A stretch of 64,000 nt of DNA from Duncaniella sp. (lineage in GTDB: Bacteria > Bacteroidota > Bacteroidia > Bacteroidales > Muribaculaceae), in the NCBI GenBank assembly GCA_029056055.1, contig JAIDCC010000014.1, positions 1-64,000 on the forward strand, in the 5' to 3' direction. Position numbers and translations under genes: made by a program. The notes under the pieces are model-generated. The model did not search any database. It was not told the DNA's origin and worked only from the letters and a program-made list of their open reading frames with translations. Shown here one piece after another: positions 8,788 through 19,740 of the stretch (position 1 is its first letter; each line of letters begins with the position of its first letter).

Positions 8788-8877
8788 TTATTTCTTCTTG
8801 TGACGATTCTTGCGAAGACGTTTTTTACGCTTGTGTGTAGCCATCTTGTGGCCTTTACGCTTTTTTCCGCTGGGCAT
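8788..8877 (-). CDS. 29-aa very basic AURKAIP1/COX24-type small protein
   Basis: An ORF of only 30 codons. It begins MPSGKKRKGHKMATHKRKK and ends in RNRHKKK; 19 of 29 residues are Lys, Arg or His. It matches the tiny basic protein annotated in Bacteroidota as AURKAIP1/COX24 domain-containing, thought to be associated with the ribosome. It lies between HU and rng on the same strand, 116 nt from HU. It has ATG and TAA codons and needs no frameshift. Confidence 0.85.
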   Translation of the reverse strand: MPSGKKRKGHKMATHKRKKRLRKNRHKKK

Positions 8878-8993
8878 AGTGAGTCAGGGATTATGGGGTT
8901 TAACAATAGGGTTAAGATTATGCTTTTGACGGGGGCGAGGGCAGACGTGCTGCGAGGCCTCCACCGGGATTGCGATAGACGACGGGAGGGAGC

Positions 8994-9284
8994 TTACTCC
9001 TTGACCTCGCGCTCTTTCACCTCTTCCATGAACACGCGGGCGGGCTTGAAAGCGGGGATGCGGTGTTCGGGGATGATGATGGTGGTGTTTTGCGAGATGT
9101 TGCGGGCGGTCTTTTCAGAGCGCACCTTGATGATGAAGCTGCCGAAGCCGCGGAGATAGACGTTTTCACCGTTGATGAGTGAATCCTTGACGGTCTCCAT
9201 GAATTTTTCGACAGTGACGAGAACGACGGCACGCTCAATGCCGGTCGACTTGGAAATCTCGTTGACGATGTCTGCTTTAGTCAT
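8994..9284 (-). CDS. HU/IHF family DNA-binding protein
   Basis: A 96-aa nucleoid protein with the classic layout: an N-terminal helical dimerisation part (MTKADIVNEISKSTG) and then the beta-arm region. The arm signature is GFGSFIIKVRSEKTARNISQ, and the intercalating proline is in the IIIPEHRIPAFKP segment. It ends in an acidic tail. Family knowledge gives DNA bending and compaction; the partner is unknown. It is upstream of the small basic protein and rng and may share a transcript with them. Confidence 0.92.
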   Translation of the reverse strand: MTKADIVNEISKSTGIERAVVLVTVEKFMETVKDSLINGENVYLRGFGSFIIKVRSEKTARNISQNTTIIIPEHRIPAFKPARVFMEEVKEREVKE

Positions 9285-9407
9285 TGTCGGGGATTAGTTT
9301 TTGTATTATATTAATAGTATCTGAACTGTGTTAACGTTCGGTATTTTCGGGGTCGTTCGCACAATGAAAAACCACTTCGGGGAGGGACCCTCGCGGTTTT
9401 GTGAGTG

Positions 9408-9438
9408 CAAATATCGTAACTTTTTTTGAATTGACCAA
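9408..9438 (-). promoter_or_regulatory. HU promoter, -33 TTGG and -7 GATATTTG
   Basis: On the minus strand TTGG (9435-9438) is followed after 19 nt by GATATTTG (9408-9415). This is close to the Bacteroidota pattern, with one mismatch in the -7 box. The rest of 9285-9511 holds no gene. Confidence 0.5.
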
Positions 9439-9511
9439 TAAAAAAGCGAATAATTTTGCATAAACCCCACTTTTTCACCCCTTTAGAGGGATAAATGGGC
9501 AAAAAGCGGGT

Positions 9512-10267
9512 CTAAATGAGTCGGGAAAGCTCATCAAGACGGGCGATGCGACACTCGGCCGGAGGGTCGGCGGGAGAGGAGGGCGCGGTGTCGCGAGGGG
9601 CGAAAAACAGGTGTTTCCAGCCGGCGGCTTCGGCCCCCTTAATGTCTGTGGCGAGGTTGTCGCCTATCATCAGATGAGCGTCGGGACGGAGATTGTTGAC
9701 GCGCGCCATGGCGTAGAGGTAGAGGCGGGGGTCGGGCTTCGCCACGCCGATGTCGTCGCTGAGCACCACGGTGTCGATGAGGTCGTCGAGGCGGGCCGAA
9801 CGGATTTTGCGATGCTGAACGGATGAGAACCCGTTGGAGAGCACACCTATTTTGTATCCGCGCGCGCGGGCGAGGAGAAGCGCTTCGCGCGCCCCCTCGA
9901 CAAGCTGCTTCTGCTCGGCAAGGAGGTCGAGGTAACGAGTGTCGAGGTAGCGGCAGAGGGTTTCGAGCGCCTCGGAGTCACCGCGCCATTTCAATGCGAG
10001 AGGGGAGAGGAAGCGGTCGAGACGCAGGAAATCCTGCGAAATCTCGCCCGCGGCATAGCGGCGCCAGAGCTCGGCGTTGTGTGTCTCGTAGGCGTGAAGC
10101 CACTCGACGAAATCGTCGTAGGTGGAGTCGAAACCGTTCTGCTCGTCGAAAAGCAGACGATGCGCGCGCCGCGAATTGGCGTGGAAATCAATCAGCGTGT
10201 CGTCGAGGTCGAACCATATCCATTCCACGCCGCTGAAAAGGGGAGAGGGGGCCGGGGAAGTCTGCAT
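9512..10267 (-). CDS. yjjG: HAD-family pyrimidine nucleotidase, YjjG type
   Basis: A 251-aa HAD phosphatase. Motif I FDLDDTLID is near residue 22, motif II is VLSNG, and motif III/IV is GDNLATDIKGA with the KPDP segment before it. YjjG-type enzymes dephosphorylate pyrimidine and non-canonical nucleoside monophosphates. I chose ATG 10267 because it overlaps the stop of the upstream transporter in a TGATG arrangement typical of translational coupling. The longer frame from 10294 would add nine unlikely residues. Confidence 0.82.
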   Translation of the reverse strand: MQTSPAPSPLFSGVEWIWFDLDDTLIDFHANSRRAHRLLFDEQNGFDSTYDDFVEWLHAYETHNAELWRRYAAGEISQDFLRLDRFLSPLALKWRGDSEALETLCRYLDTRYLDLLAEQKQLVEGAREALLLARARGYKIGVLSNGFSSVQHRKIRSARLDDLIDTVVLSDDIGVAKPDPRLYLYAMARVNNLRPDAHLMIGDNLATDIKGAEAAGWKHLFFAPRDTAPSSPADPPAECRIARLDELSRLI

Positions 10268-10980
10268 CAGTCGAGGTCTTTGAAGTTCCACCATTTGTAG
10301 GAAGCGGGCTTGGAGGTGTCGAGGTCGCCTTCGTGGCGCATGAGCAGGCGCACCACGCGCACCGTGACGGGGAGAATGATGAGCTCGTAGAGAGTTTTCA
10401 GAAGTGTCTGCACGAGAATCAATCGTCCTATCAATCCCCAGGACAACACGCCCGCGAAAGCTATCGGGAAAAAGATGAGCGAGTCGACACCCTCGCCGAA
10501 GAACGTCGAGAGCATGGCGCGGAACGAAAAGCTGTGGCGCAGGCGCGAACCCTTTTCAGGGTCGGCATGTTTGAGCCGCGACATGACGTAGGCGTTGACC
10601 ATCGAGCCGCAAAGAAAAGCGATGAAGCTCGCTATGAAAATGCGGGGCACGGCACCGTAAATCATCTCCATGGCCGCCTGTCCGTGCCACTCCTCGCTGC
10701 CGGGGAGCAGGATGGCGAGCTGGAGCAGCAGAGCCACGAGGAGGTTCATGGCAAACCCGAGCCAGATGACCATGCGGGCTTTGGCAAAGCCGTAGACCTC
10801 GACGATGCAATCGTTGAGGATGTAGCTGATGGGGAAGACAAACATTCCGGCCGTGACCGAAAAGAGTTTTCCGATTTCTACGGTCTTGATTTCCACGAGG
10901 TTGCTCACGATGATGCAGACGCAGAACGTGACGCTCAGGAGCATGAACGTCACCGAGACGTGACGCGACGGTTTAGACAT
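10267..10980 (-). CDS. queuosine precursor transporter (YhhQ/QPTR family)
   Basis: A 237-aa integral membrane protein with about six hydrophobic helices and the family signatures VSNLVEIK, FPISYILNDCIVEVYG and GEGVDSLIFFPIA. It imports queuosine precursors such as preQ0 or preQ1 for tRNA modification. It overlaps kdsC by 8 nt upstream and the YjjG gene by 1 nt downstream, so the three genes probably form one transcript. The link to the two phosphatases is positional only. Confidence 0.85.
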   Translation of the reverse strand: MSKPSRHVSVTFMLLSVTFCVCIIVSNLVEIKTVEIGKLFSVTAGMFVFPISYILNDCIVEVYGFAKARMVIWLGFAMNLLVALLLQLAILLPGSEEWHGQAAMEMIYGAVPRIFIASFIAFLCGSMVNAYVMSRLKHADPEKGSRLRHSFSFRAMLSTFFGEGVDSLIFFPIAFAGVLSWGLIGRLILVQTLLKTLYELIILPVTVRVVRLLMRHEGDLDTSKPASYKWWNFKDLD

Positions 10981-11491
10981 CGGTCACCTCCTTGCAGAAG
11001 TAATCGTCGGCGTCGAGGAGGAAATGATTAATCCACTCCCTGACGCACCCTTCGCCTCCCCGCAGAGACATGACGTGTATGCCGGGGATTGCCTTGACCT
11101 GAGGCATGGCGTCGGCGGGACACGCTTTGAAACCTGCGGCTTCGAGAAGAGGAGCGCAGTTGACGTCGTCGCCGATGTAGGCCACCTCGTCGAGCGATAT
11201 GCCGAGCGAGCGGCAGATTTCCTCGGTAGCCGCCAGTTTGCCACCGTAGCGTTTGCCTTGCACGAGGAAGTCAAGGCCGAGTTTGAGAAAGCGGCGATGA
11301 ACGATTTCGGTGTCTTCGCTCGTGATGATGCCGGTCTTGACACCTTCTTTCATCAGAAGCTGCAGACCCATGCCGTCGCGGGTGTTGAATTTCTTCATCA
11401 CGTCGCCCTGGGCGGAGTAATACATTCCGCCGTCGGTCAGAGTGCCGTCGACGTCGGTGAGAAAAAGTTTTATCGGAAGAGGTCGATTCAT
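10973..11491 (-). CDS. kdsC: 3-deoxy-D-manno-octulosonate 8-phosphate phosphatase
   Basis: A 172-aa capless HAD phosphatase with DVDGTLTDGGMYY at the N-terminus (DxDGT), TRDGMG, GIITSED and the C-terminal GDDVNC. The length and the TDGG/YY pattern fit KdsC, which removes phosphate from Kdo-8-P in lipopolysaccharide core synthesis. It begins directly after the ligA stop (11492), so it is probably cotranscribed with ligA and the following transporter. Confidence 0.88.
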   Translation of the reverse strand: MNRPLPIKLFLTDVDGTLTDGGMYYSAQGDVMKKFNTRDGMGLQLLMKEGVKTGIITSEDTEIVHRRFLKLGLDFLVQGKRYGGKLAATEEICRSLGISLDEVAYIGDDVNCAPLLEAAGFKACPADAMPQVKAIPGIHVMSLRGGEGCVREWINHFLLDADDYFCKEVTDV

Positions 11492-13534
<2,043 letters not shown>

Positions 13535-13537
13535 CTA

Positions 13538-13545
13538 CAAAGTTA
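13538..13545 (-). promoter_or_regulatory. ligA promoter, -7 element
   Basis: TAACTTTG on the minus strand, 24 nt upstream of the ligA ATG. No clear -33 TTTG is seen. Confidence 0.6.
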
Positions 13546-13595
13546 CATCAAAATAGCTCGTCATGCAAAAAACTTGAGTGAAAATATCGAAACCG

Positions 13596-13627
13596 TTTGA
13601 CCGATAACAATTTTTATCTTACCTTTG
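13596..13627 (+). promoter_or_regulatory. promoter of the GH5 gene
   Basis: TTTG at 13596-13599 and TACCTTTG at 13620-13627 are 20 nt apart, a full match to the Bacteroidota housekeeping promoter. The predicted transcription start is about 28 nt before the chosen ATG. Confidence 0.8.
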
Positions 13628-13660
13628 CAACAGAAAAATCTGTATTCAATGCAATTAACC

Positions 13661-15466
13661 ATGAAACACTTAATGCTCTCTCTCTGGGCTATCATCCTCG
13701 GGTTGATAGCCACGGCCGGATGCGTAGGCTGCTCCGATTCGAAAACAGACAGCCCCGACCCTGGCATACCCCTTTCGGTGGTAGACAAACGTGTGGTGGA
13801 AAACGGAATCGTCTGTCAGAAGGAAGCCACTTCGACCTACTTCAATGTGGTCAGCGGGCACGATGTCACGGCCGTGTCGTCGGCCGAATGGATAACGGTA
13901 TCCGTCGGCGAACGCACCAAGGTCAATTCCGTGACGCGCATATCGCTCGACATCGCGGCCAACACCGGAACGGATACCCGCGTGGCCACGGTCACGGTGT
14001 CTACTCCGACCGAGAAAGTATCTGTCACCGTGTCGCAGGGCGAAGCGGCCGGGCTCGTCGTCAGCAAGGTCGAGGGTGTGCCAGTCAGTGCCGAAGGCGG
14101 AAAGGTGACGGTGACGCTCGCTTCGACAGAAGCTCCCAAGGTTGCGGCTTCCGCGGCATGGATTCAGGCCGATGAGTCGCGCGCGATGACCGAGCGGACA
14201 ATGACCTTTACCGTGGCTGCAAATCACTCCACGTCCCCGCGTGAAGCGGAGCTGACGTTCACGGTTGACAATCTCACCGAGAAAGTTGCCGTGATGCAAA
14301 ACGGCGCCGAAGTTTCCGAGACAGGAGGCATCGGAGGCAACACCCCCGAGGAAATAGCCCTCTCGATGGGAATGGGGTGGAACCTTGGCAATCAGATGGA
14401 TGCCTATAATAACAACGTGGCTTCGGAAACCGCGTGGGGCAATCCCAAGGCCACGCCCGAACTATTCGTGAAACTCCGTGAAGCCGGAATCTCAACCGTC
14501 CGCATCCCCGTGACCTGGCTCGGAAAGGTGGGGGCCGCTCCCGACTACAAAATCGAGGCGGCATGGCTCGACCGTGTGGCCGAACTCGTGGGCTACGCGC
14601 ATGCGGCCGGACTCAACGTCATCATCAACATTCACCACGACGGCGCCGACTCGGCGCACTGGCTCAACATCAAACGGGCGGCGACCGACGAAACCTTCAA
14701 TGCCGCTGTCGTGGCTCAGCTCACCGCAATGTGGCAGCAAATAGCCCGCCGCTTCTCGACGGAAGGGTCGTATCTCATGTTTGAGGCCTTCAACGAAATC
14801 CATGACGGCGGCTGGGGCTGGGGCGACAACCGCAAGGATGGCGGTAAACAATATCTCACGCTCAACGGATGGAATCAGGCCGTAGTAGACGCCATACGTT
14901 CGGCAGGTGGCGAGAACGCAACCCGCTGGATTGGTGTGCCCGCCTATTGCACCAACGCCGACCTGTCGTTTGACTCACACTTCAAAATGCCTGCCGACCC
15001 GGCGGGACGTCTGATGCTCGCGCTCCACAACTATGACCCTTACGACTACACTCTCGAAGCGAAGTTCTCGGAGTGGGGGCACACCGGAAAGGATGTGGCT
15101 TCCTACGGAACCGAAAAAGACATCGAGCAGACGTTCTCGAAAATCAAGACTTCATGGATTGACAAGGGTGTGCCCGTCTATTTCGGCGAAATGGGGTGCG
15201 TTCATCGCTCGGCAAGCCGCGCCGAGGCATTCCGTCTCTACTATCTCGAATACTTCTGTAAAGCGTGCCGCCAGTACCTGATTCCCCCTGTCTACTGGGA
15301 CAATGGTTCGACCGGGGCGGGACGCGAATGCTCCGGCCTCTTCAACCGCACTACCGGCGACTTCGTCAACAACGCCGCCGACGTCGTGGCCGTGATGGTG
15401 AAGGGCTTCACCTCGTCAGACCCGTCGTACACCCTCTCATCAGTCTACGCTTCCGCCCCTCTTTAA
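13661..15466 (+). CDS. GH5-family endo-glycanase lipoprotein with BACON-like repeats
   Basis: A 601-aa protein with a lipoprotein signal peptide (lipobox near IATAGC). Two BACON-like beta-sandwich repeats follow (about residues 35-110 and 115-210; each ends in a VSQG/MQNG-type strand). The last part is a GH5 (beta/alpha)8 domain opening with GMGWNLGNQMDAY. The catalytic acid/base is E379 (EAFNEIHDG) and the nucleophile E510 (YFGEMGC). GH5 members cut beta-glucans, xyloglucan or mannan; the substrate cannot be told here. ATG 13661 was taken for its signal peptide, with ATG 13649 as an alternative. No SusC/D pair is nearby, so this is not a classical polysaccharide utilisation locus. Confidence 0.85.
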   Translation: MKHLMLSLWAIILGLIATAGCVGCSDSKTDSPDPGIPLSVVDKRVVENGIVCQKEATSTYFNVVSGHDVTAVSSAEWITVSVGERTKVNSVTRISLDIAANTGTDTRVATVTVSTPTEKVSVTVSQGEAAGLVVSKVEGVPVSAEGGKVTVTLASTEAPKVAASAAWIQADESRAMTERTMTFTVAANHSTSPREAELTFTVDNLTEKVAVMQNGAEVSETGGIGGNTPEEIALSMGMGWNLGNQMDAYNNNVASETAWGNPKATPELFVKLREAGISTVRIPVTWLGKVGAAPDYKIEAAWLDRVAELVGYAHAAGLNVIINIHHDGADSAHWLNIKRAATDETFNAAVVAQLTAMWQQIARRFSTEGSYLMFEAFNEIHDGGWGWGDNRKDGGKQYLTLNGWNQAVVDAIRSAGGENATRWIGVPAYCTNADLSFDSHFKMPADPAGRLMLALHNYDPYDYTLEAKFSEWGHTGKDVASYGTEKDIEQTFSKIKTSWIDKGVPVYFGEMGCVHRSASRAEAFRLYYLEYFCKACRQYLIPPVYWDNGSTGAGRECSGLFNRTTGDFVNNAADVVAVMVKGFTSSDPSYTLSSVYASAPL

Positions 15467-15489
15467 CCGACCGAGCGGAAAGACACCAT

Positions 15490-15524
15490 CAGGCAGTCTC
15501 CCCGGGATGCGGGGAGGCTGCCTG
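15490..15524 (+). terminator. terminator of the GH5 gene
   Basis: CAGGCAG (15490-15496) pairs with CTGCCTG (15518-15524), with an inner CTCCCC/GGGGAG stem. A short CTTTTG run follows. Confidence 0.7.
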
Positions 15525-15594
15525 CTTTTGAAGATAAACGTAAAAAAGCATACACTTTTTTGCGTTTTCGCACTATTCACGTATGATTTTATCG

Positions 15595-15602
15595 TATCTT
15601 TG
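15595..15602 (+). promoter_or_regulatory. promoter of the helicase gene, -7 element
   Basis: TATCTTTG, 21 nt before ATG 15624. The -33 region has TTTTCG rather than TTTG. Confidence 0.6.
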
Positions 15603-15623
15603 CAAGTGAAAATTCATAGAGCA

Positions 15624-17711
15624 ATGGAAAAAATCAAATTGAACAATTCGCAACAGAACGCAGCATACGCATTCAAAAATTTCTTAAACAGCAACGAGCA
15701 GGTGATGATGCTGAAGGGAGCCGCGGGAACCGGTAAGACCACGCTTGTCAAAGAATTTCTGCGTATCCTCGGCGAGGCCGGGAGAGGATGTGTGCTGATG
15801 GCGCCGACCGGGCGCGCCGCCTTTATCATCGGGAGCAAGACGGAGCAGGCGGCGAGTACGATTCACAGGGCCATCTATTCGCTTCGCGGCATCCGTCCGG
15901 CGGTCAACGGCGTGGACGATGAAAACTCCGACGTCGACCTGCACTCGAGATTTACACTTCGCAAAAACAAAGATACGCACGACACGGTCTACATCGTAGA
16001 TGAGGCTTCGATGGTTTCTGACACATTTGCCGACAACGAAGCATTTTCGTTTGGCTCGGGGAGACTTCTTAACGATTTGATGGAGTATGCCGGCGGAAGA
16101 AAGGTGGTATTCGTGGGCGACTACGCCCAGTTGCCTCCGGTGGGGATGAACTTTTCGCCGGCACTGGATAAGAGTTACGTCGAGGATATGTTTAATTGCG
16201 AGGTGGTCGAGGTCACGCTCCGCGAAGTGCTTCGACAGGCTGAAGGAAGCATGATGCTTGAAAATGCCGACAGAATCAGGGAAAGTATCGAAAAGAAGAC
16301 GTTCATAGAGTTCGGACTGCGCGACGGAAACGACACAGAGGCGGTTGAAGATGACATACTTCGCCCATACTATGCACAGTCGGCGACCGCTCCCGACATT
16401 CATTCGGCAATCATCACTTACAGCAACCGTCAGGCGTTGTATTACAATCAGGCTATCCGTCGGCATTACTTCGGCGAAGATGCCGAAAGGCTGCAAGAGG
16501 GAGATTTGCTTATGATAGCGCGCAACAATTATGCATACCAACATGAATTGTTTAACGGCAATATCGTCAAGGTTGCTTCGTGTGCGCCCGACGATGAGGT
16601 GGAAAGCCGGACGGTGAGGGTGAAAATCGGAGCAGACCGTGTGGAGAGCGTAGAACTGAAATTCAGGAAAGCGGTCATCATGTTTAATGCGTTCGGCCGG
16701 CGCGTCGAACTCTCTGTAAAATTGTTGGACAATTTCCTCGATGAAGCGGGGAGCGCGTTGGGCGGCACACTTGCCCGCGCCCTGATGGTGGATTTCGAGC
16801 GGCGTCTTCCCAAGGACATCCAAGACAATCTCCCGAGGCTGAAACGCCTCTTGCGAGGCAAAGCCCCGCTGTCGGTCGACGACAGTCAGATGAATGAACG
16901 ATATCTCAAACTGCTCCTGACCGACGAATACTACAACGCCGTTGTGTGTAAGTATGGCTACGCACTGACCTGTCATAAAGCCCAGGGCGGAGAGTGGAAA
17001 AAAGTATTTGTAGATATGAGCAGGTTTGGAGGCACGGCCAACGAAGACTACTTCCGATGGGCCTACACAGCACTGACGCGAGCATCGGAGAAAATTTGGC
17101 ACTACCGTTCGCCCGACTTCAACTACATCAGCAGTCTCGTGGTGGAAAAGATTCAAAAATCAGACAACATCAGAGTGAGCACCTACGCCGAAAGCGGGAA
17201 AGATTTCATGACAGCCCGTTTTGAGCGAATGGCACAATTGGTCGCTCAAAACTCAATAGAAGTGTCGCAAGACCTCAGTTGTGAATATCAACACCGCGTC
17301 ACCTTCACCGCCGCCGACGGGCAATCGGCCACATTCTCGCTTTGGTATAATAAAAAAGGATACAGCAACAAAATGACGTTGCTCAAGGCATCGTCGGAAG
17401 AATTTGCAGGAGTGGGACGAGAGATTATCGACAGGTCATACGTGCCGCTGGAGGTGCCCTTCAACGCTGCGGGCAGGCCGTTTGCCGAGAAACTCACGAG
17501 CTATCTCAAAAGTCTTTTCGAGGAACTTGACATACGTCTGCTCGACATAACGCAGGAACATTATCAAGACGTTTTCCATGTGAAAACCGACGGAGTTGCG
17601 AAAATATGTTTACATTTCACCGATAAAGGGAATTACACATATATGAAGCTAATCAGTTCGCTCGGCGAGTCCGATGAAAAACTGGAAGCATTCAGAAATC
17701 ATTTTGTCTAA
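15624..17711 (+). CDS. RecD-like SF1 DNA helicase with a novel C-terminal domain
   Basis: A 695-aa protein. Helicase motifs in order are Walker A GAAGTGKTT (about residue 32), Walker B IVDEASM, motif III FVGDYAQLPPVG, IITYSNRQALYYNQ, motif V LTCHKAQGGEWKKV and motif VI YTALTRASEKIW. These place it with RecD2/Dda-type 5'-3' helicases. Residues from about 515 to the end match nothing I know. They look like two alpha/beta units, one around SLWYNKKGYSNKM and one around FAEKLTSYLKSLFEELD. ATG 15624 was chosen because the motifs start there and the promoter lies just upstream. Base composition looks more AT-rich than in the flanking genes. The TPR/OB-like gene follows after 19 nt. Confidence 0.75.
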   Translation: MEKIKLNNSQQNAAYAFKNFLNSNEQVMMLKGAAGTGKTTLVKEFLRILGEAGRGCVLMAPTGRAAFIIGSKTEQAASTIHRAIYSLRGIRPAVNGVDDENSDVDLHSRFTLRKNKDTHDTVYIVDEASMVSDTFADNEAFSFGSGRLLNDLMEYAGGRKVVFVGDYAQLPPVGMNFSPALDKSYVEDMFNCEVVEVTLREVLRQAEGSMMLENADRIRESIEKKTFIEFGLRDGNDTEAVEDDILRPYYAQSATAPDIHSAIITYSNRQALYYNQAIRRHYFGEDAERLQEGDLLMIARNNYAYQHELFNGNIVKVASCAPDDEVESRTVRVKIGADRVESVELKFRKAVIMFNAFGRRVELSVKLLDNFLDEAGSALGGTLARALMVDFERRLPKDIQDNLPRLKRLLRGKAPLSVDDSQMNERYLKLLLTDEYYNAVVCKYGYALTCHKAQGGEWKKVFVDMSRFGGTANEDYFRWAYTALTRASEKIWHYRSPDFNYISSLVVEKIQKSDNIRVSTYAESGKDFMTARFERMAQLVAQNSIEVSQDLSCEYQHRVTFTAADGQSATFSLWYNKKGYSNKMTLLKASSEEFAGVGREIIDRSYVPLEVPFNAAGRPFAEKLTSYLKSLFEELDIRLLDITQEHYQDVFHVKTDGVAKICLHFTDKGNYTYMKLISSLGESDEKLEAFRNHFV

Positions 17712-17730
17712 CCAACTTACCCCCCACGAC

Positions 17731-19350
17731 ATGACCCTCAACGAAATCACCGCGCTTCGCAAATCAGGACGACTGAGAGAAGCCCTGGACGCTGCCGAAA
17801 TCGAGTTTAAGAAAAATCAAAACGTCTACACGGCAAGCGCTTTGTTCTGGTGTCTTCATGCAATGTGCAAGACACTTCGCGGCGAGGACGCCGAGGCCTG
17901 CGTGGAAATAATGCGCAAGTTGCATGAGGCATACGGCCAAGGAGACAAATTCATGACGCGAGCCATGACCCGCTATTCCTCGCTGTCACAGGAACTTCAA
18001 AAGGCCTCGAACGACGCGAAAAGCGGGGCGGACGTCAAGGAAGTCTATACGAAAGTGCTTGACCTTTTCAGAAACGGAGAACTTGAGGCGGGACTGCATG
18101 AGGACTTCGGATGGTTAATTTACCACAGACTGAAAATGTCGCGTCCGGACGACGCGTTGGGAAGGAAGCGTATGCTCAATTACTATCTTCAGCTCAACGT
18201 TGAACGTCCCTCGATGCTCCATTCCCTGATACTGGCAATGGCCATAGAGCTTGAGAAATCGACTCCACTCGAATTCAGAATGAGAGATTTCATCAGATTG
18301 TGGGGTCTCGAAAACCTGCGCGAAGAAGATTGGCAACAATTCAAGACAGACGAAGGTCACACAGCCTCCTCGAACGTGGAAAAATTGATAAAAGTCTACG
18401 CGACAGAATTGAAAACCGACAAGGTTGAAGCGCCCGACGAATTTGTCGACCTTGTAGACAAGGCGCTTGAAAAGTTTCCGAACAATCAGAATTTGCCCTA
18501 CTACAAGGCCCTGACCCTCATCTCGAAAGGAGAGCGCGAAGAGGCCACGAAGTATTACAGAGACCTGATGCAGAAATATCCTGCGAAGCACTATCTGTAT
18601 CACCACACGATGACGCTCGTCGACAATCTCGACCTGAAAATCGGACTTCTCGCGAAGGCACTGACCTTGGGTGTAGACGAGCAGTTTCTGGGCAAAGTGC
18701 GCATCGCCATGGCAAAACTTCTGATTGAAAAAGGATTGCCTCAAAACGCGAAGGCCGAGCTGAAGCTTCACGGCGATTTCTATAAGAAAAACGGCTGGCA
18801 CCTCAGCAATGATTTTCAGACACTCTGGAACCAGTTGGGAAGCGTCAGCCCCGTTGAGAACAATAAGGCACTCTACAAAGAATACATCCCCATTGCCGAT
18901 GACTTCATCCTTGGCGACCTGCCCACGATTACGGCGGTGAAGGTGGCTGAACGCGAACAAGAGGACAAACTTCGCCCCGGAAAGAAAAACCTCGTGTGGG
19001 TGTTGAAAACCGAACAAGGCGTGCTCCGTCTCAAAAAGCCTTCGAAATTCGGGTTGCCGAAGAGGCTGAACAACGGGGCGGTGCTGGATGTGAAAGTCAG
19101 CGGCAGGAAAATCGTGGGCGCCAAGATGGCGATGGCAGTTCCCGCGCTGAACTGGCTCAAGGAAGCGGACGGCATCGTGAGAATACGCATCGACCGCAAC
19201 GGGAAGCGTTATGCTATTCTGGCCCACACCTATGTGCCCGAAACGCTGCTTACCGGAGTGAATGAAGGCGAGCGAATCAAAGTGACTTGTGTCATGGGCG
19301 AAGACGGGAAGTGGAAAGCGCTTGCGTTGAAGAGGGTAGAGGGCCGTTGA
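17731..19350 (+). CDS. TPR-type helical protein with C-terminal OB/S1-CSD-like domain
   Basis: A 539-aa protein. Residues 1 to about 390 are helical and TPR-like (repeated ALxxxxxxF and GEREEATKYYRDLMQKYP patterns). The C-terminal part, about 395-539, is beta-rich. It has paired strands such as LVWVLKTEQGVLRLKK, and GAVLDVKVSGRKIVG and GERIKVTCVMGEDGKWKALAL that read like S1/cold-shock OB folds. It may bind RNA or DNA. It is probably cotranscribed with the RecD-like helicase 19 nt upstream. I took ATG 17731 because the 19 upstream codons overlap the helicase. No specific function is known to me. Confidence 0.6.
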   Translation: MTLNEITALRKSGRLREALDAAEIEFKKNQNVYTASALFWCLHAMCKTLRGEDAEACVEIMRKLHEAYGQGDKFMTRAMTRYSSLSQELQKASNDAKSGADVKEVYTKVLDLFRNGELEAGLHEDFGWLIYHRLKMSRPDDALGRKRMLNYYLQLNVERPSMLHSLILAMAIELEKSTPLEFRMRDFIRLWGLENLREEDWQQFKTDEGHTASSNVEKLIKVYATELKTDKVEAPDEFVDLVDKALEKFPNNQNLPYYKALTLISKGEREEATKYYRDLMQKYPAKHYLYHHTMTLVDNLDLKIGLLAKALTLGVDEQFLGKVRIAMAKLLIEKGLPQNAKAELKLHGDFYKKNGWHLSNDFQTLWNQLGSVSPVENNKALYKEYIPIADDFILGDLPTITAVKVAEREQEDKLRPGKKNLVWVLKTEQGVLRLKKPSKFGLPKRLNNGAVLDVKVSGRKIVGAKMAMAVPALNWLKEADGIVRIRIDRNGKRYAILAHTYVPETLLTGVNEGERIKVTCVMGEDGKWKALALKRVEGR

Positions 19351-19434
19351 GGCTTTTTAACGCAGAACAGGTGCCTCCGGAGCAAACCAACCGACGGGTC
19401 AAGCGTTATAAAAGCAAACATAAACTTTAAGACT

Positions 19435-19740
19435 ATGGCAACTTATAACGATTTGATTAAGGACAACAAGGTGGTAATGATAGAATTTTTCGCGACATGG
19501 TGTCCTCATTGCAGGAGGATGGAACCGGTCGTGGAACAGGTGCGCGAACTTGTAGGCGACAGCGCCAAAATCTATCAGCTCGATATCGACAAGAACTCCG
19601 AGGCCGCCGACAACGAGCAGGTGACCGGCACGCCGACATTCATTCTCTACGCCAATGGTAAAGAGGTGTGGAGATACAGCGGCGAGATTGACGGAAACGT
19701 CTTGCTTCAGAAGATTGAAAATGTAGTGGCTGCCGTATGA
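19435..19740 (+). CDS. thioredoxin-fold protein with WCPHC active site
   Basis: A 101-aa single-domain thioredoxin. The active site is WCPHC instead of WCGPC, and the cis-proline loop is TPTF. A CPHC pair is usual for more oxidising DsbA-like proteins, but the rest of the protein is thioredoxin-like and there is no signal peptide, so it should be cytoplasmic. Its stop overlaps the start of the VKOR gene by 4 nt (ATGA), a sign of coupled translation. It probably acts as the redox partner of that protein. Confidence 0.85.
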   Translation: MATYNDLIKDNKVVMIEFFATWCPHCRRMEPVVEQVRELVGDSAKIYQLDIDKNSEAADNEQVTGTPTFILYANGKEVWRYSGEIDGNVLLQKIENVVAAV

